NCBI RefSeq assembly: GCF_017583045.1
Contig: NZ_JAGFBF010000001.1
Location: 908,080-972,079, forward strand
Length of the DNA stretch: 64,000 nucleotides
Direction: 5' to 3'
DNA from: Leucobacter tardus
GTDB taxonomy: Bacteria; Actinomycetota; Actinomycetes; Actinomycetales; Microbacteriaceae
The position numbers and the translations under genes were made by a program. The notes beneath the pieces were generated by a model, which saw nothing but the letters and a program-made list of their open reading frames with translations, ran no database searches and had not been told where the DNA came from. Below are positions 63,946 through 64,000 of this stretch, piece after piece (positions within the stretch are counted from its first letter, which is position 1; each line of letters starts with the position of its first letter).

Positions 63946-64000
63946 GGGGGGGCGCCGACCCGCGACGCCCGGGGGAGGACCCGACCCACCAGCAACCCCC

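Overview
The window is high-GC DNA from an actinomycete, most likely a member of the Microbacteriaceae or a close relative. The reasons are the codon usage, the divergent purF/purM pair with a DUF3073 gene beside it, GTG and leaderless-looking starts, the OhrR/Ohr pair, a fused OtsA-OtsB trehalose enzyme and a tRNA-Ala with encoded CCA. The last 60 or so bases carry a long G run and look like a poor contig end.

Left host block (1-23.16 kb): a truncated membrane protein, two TatA-like genes, purF and purM, DUF3073, an exported protein, a DUF445 membrane protein, an RND exporter with a very long acidic tail coupled to a DEAD-box helicase, a repeat-rich membrane protein, acyl-CoA oxidase, proline iminopeptidase, a LysR-like ligand domain with an alkyltransferase-like protein, a VIT-family transporter, an ABC-F protein, an SRPBCC protein, an HxlR regulator with a divergent NAD(P)-binding protein, and an acetyltransferase.

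Integrated element (about 23.27-45.37 kb, lower GC): a 22-kb mobile element has inserted into the 3' end of a LLM-class flavin-dependent oxidoreductase gene. The host's original last codons are stranded at the left end (23159-23275). The element supplies a diverged replacement 3' end at the right, so the gene stays intact. It encodes a large serine integrase, an Lsr2-like silencer, a SIR2-HerA defence pair, a possible HEPN-type protein, a small serine recombinase, a DUF262-AlbA_2 fusion, a replication-relaxation-like protein, a primase-polymerase/helicase beside an iteron-like origin, two prepilin-like proteins and many small unknown proteins. No capsid, tail, terminase or type IV secretion genes are visible. 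It therefore looks like a satellite or integrative plasmid carrying defence cargo.

The least explained part of the element is non-coding. Eight consecutive hairpins lie at 35773-35972; the first four start exactly 22 bp apart, and the first three share one loop but have different stems. A dispersed 17-bp site (GTTCTATCCGCGCCGAT and variants), a dispersed TGTGCGCACA palindrome often placed just after stop codons, a recurring GATAT-type promoter, and a terminator after many of the small genes give the right half a cassette-like layout.

Right host block (45.38-64 kb): the LLM oxidoreductase, leucyl aminopeptidase, OtsAB, an M18 aminopeptidase, a uracil/xanthine permease, a 1,314-residue helicase-like protein with eroded nucleotide-binding motifs, MscL, an FmdB zinc ribbon, 5-formyl-THF cyclo-ligase, GalU, an acetyltransferase, a membrane protein, tRNA-Ala, and the OhrR-Ohr-MDR oxidoreductase group. 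GalU makes the UDP-glucose that OtsA uses.
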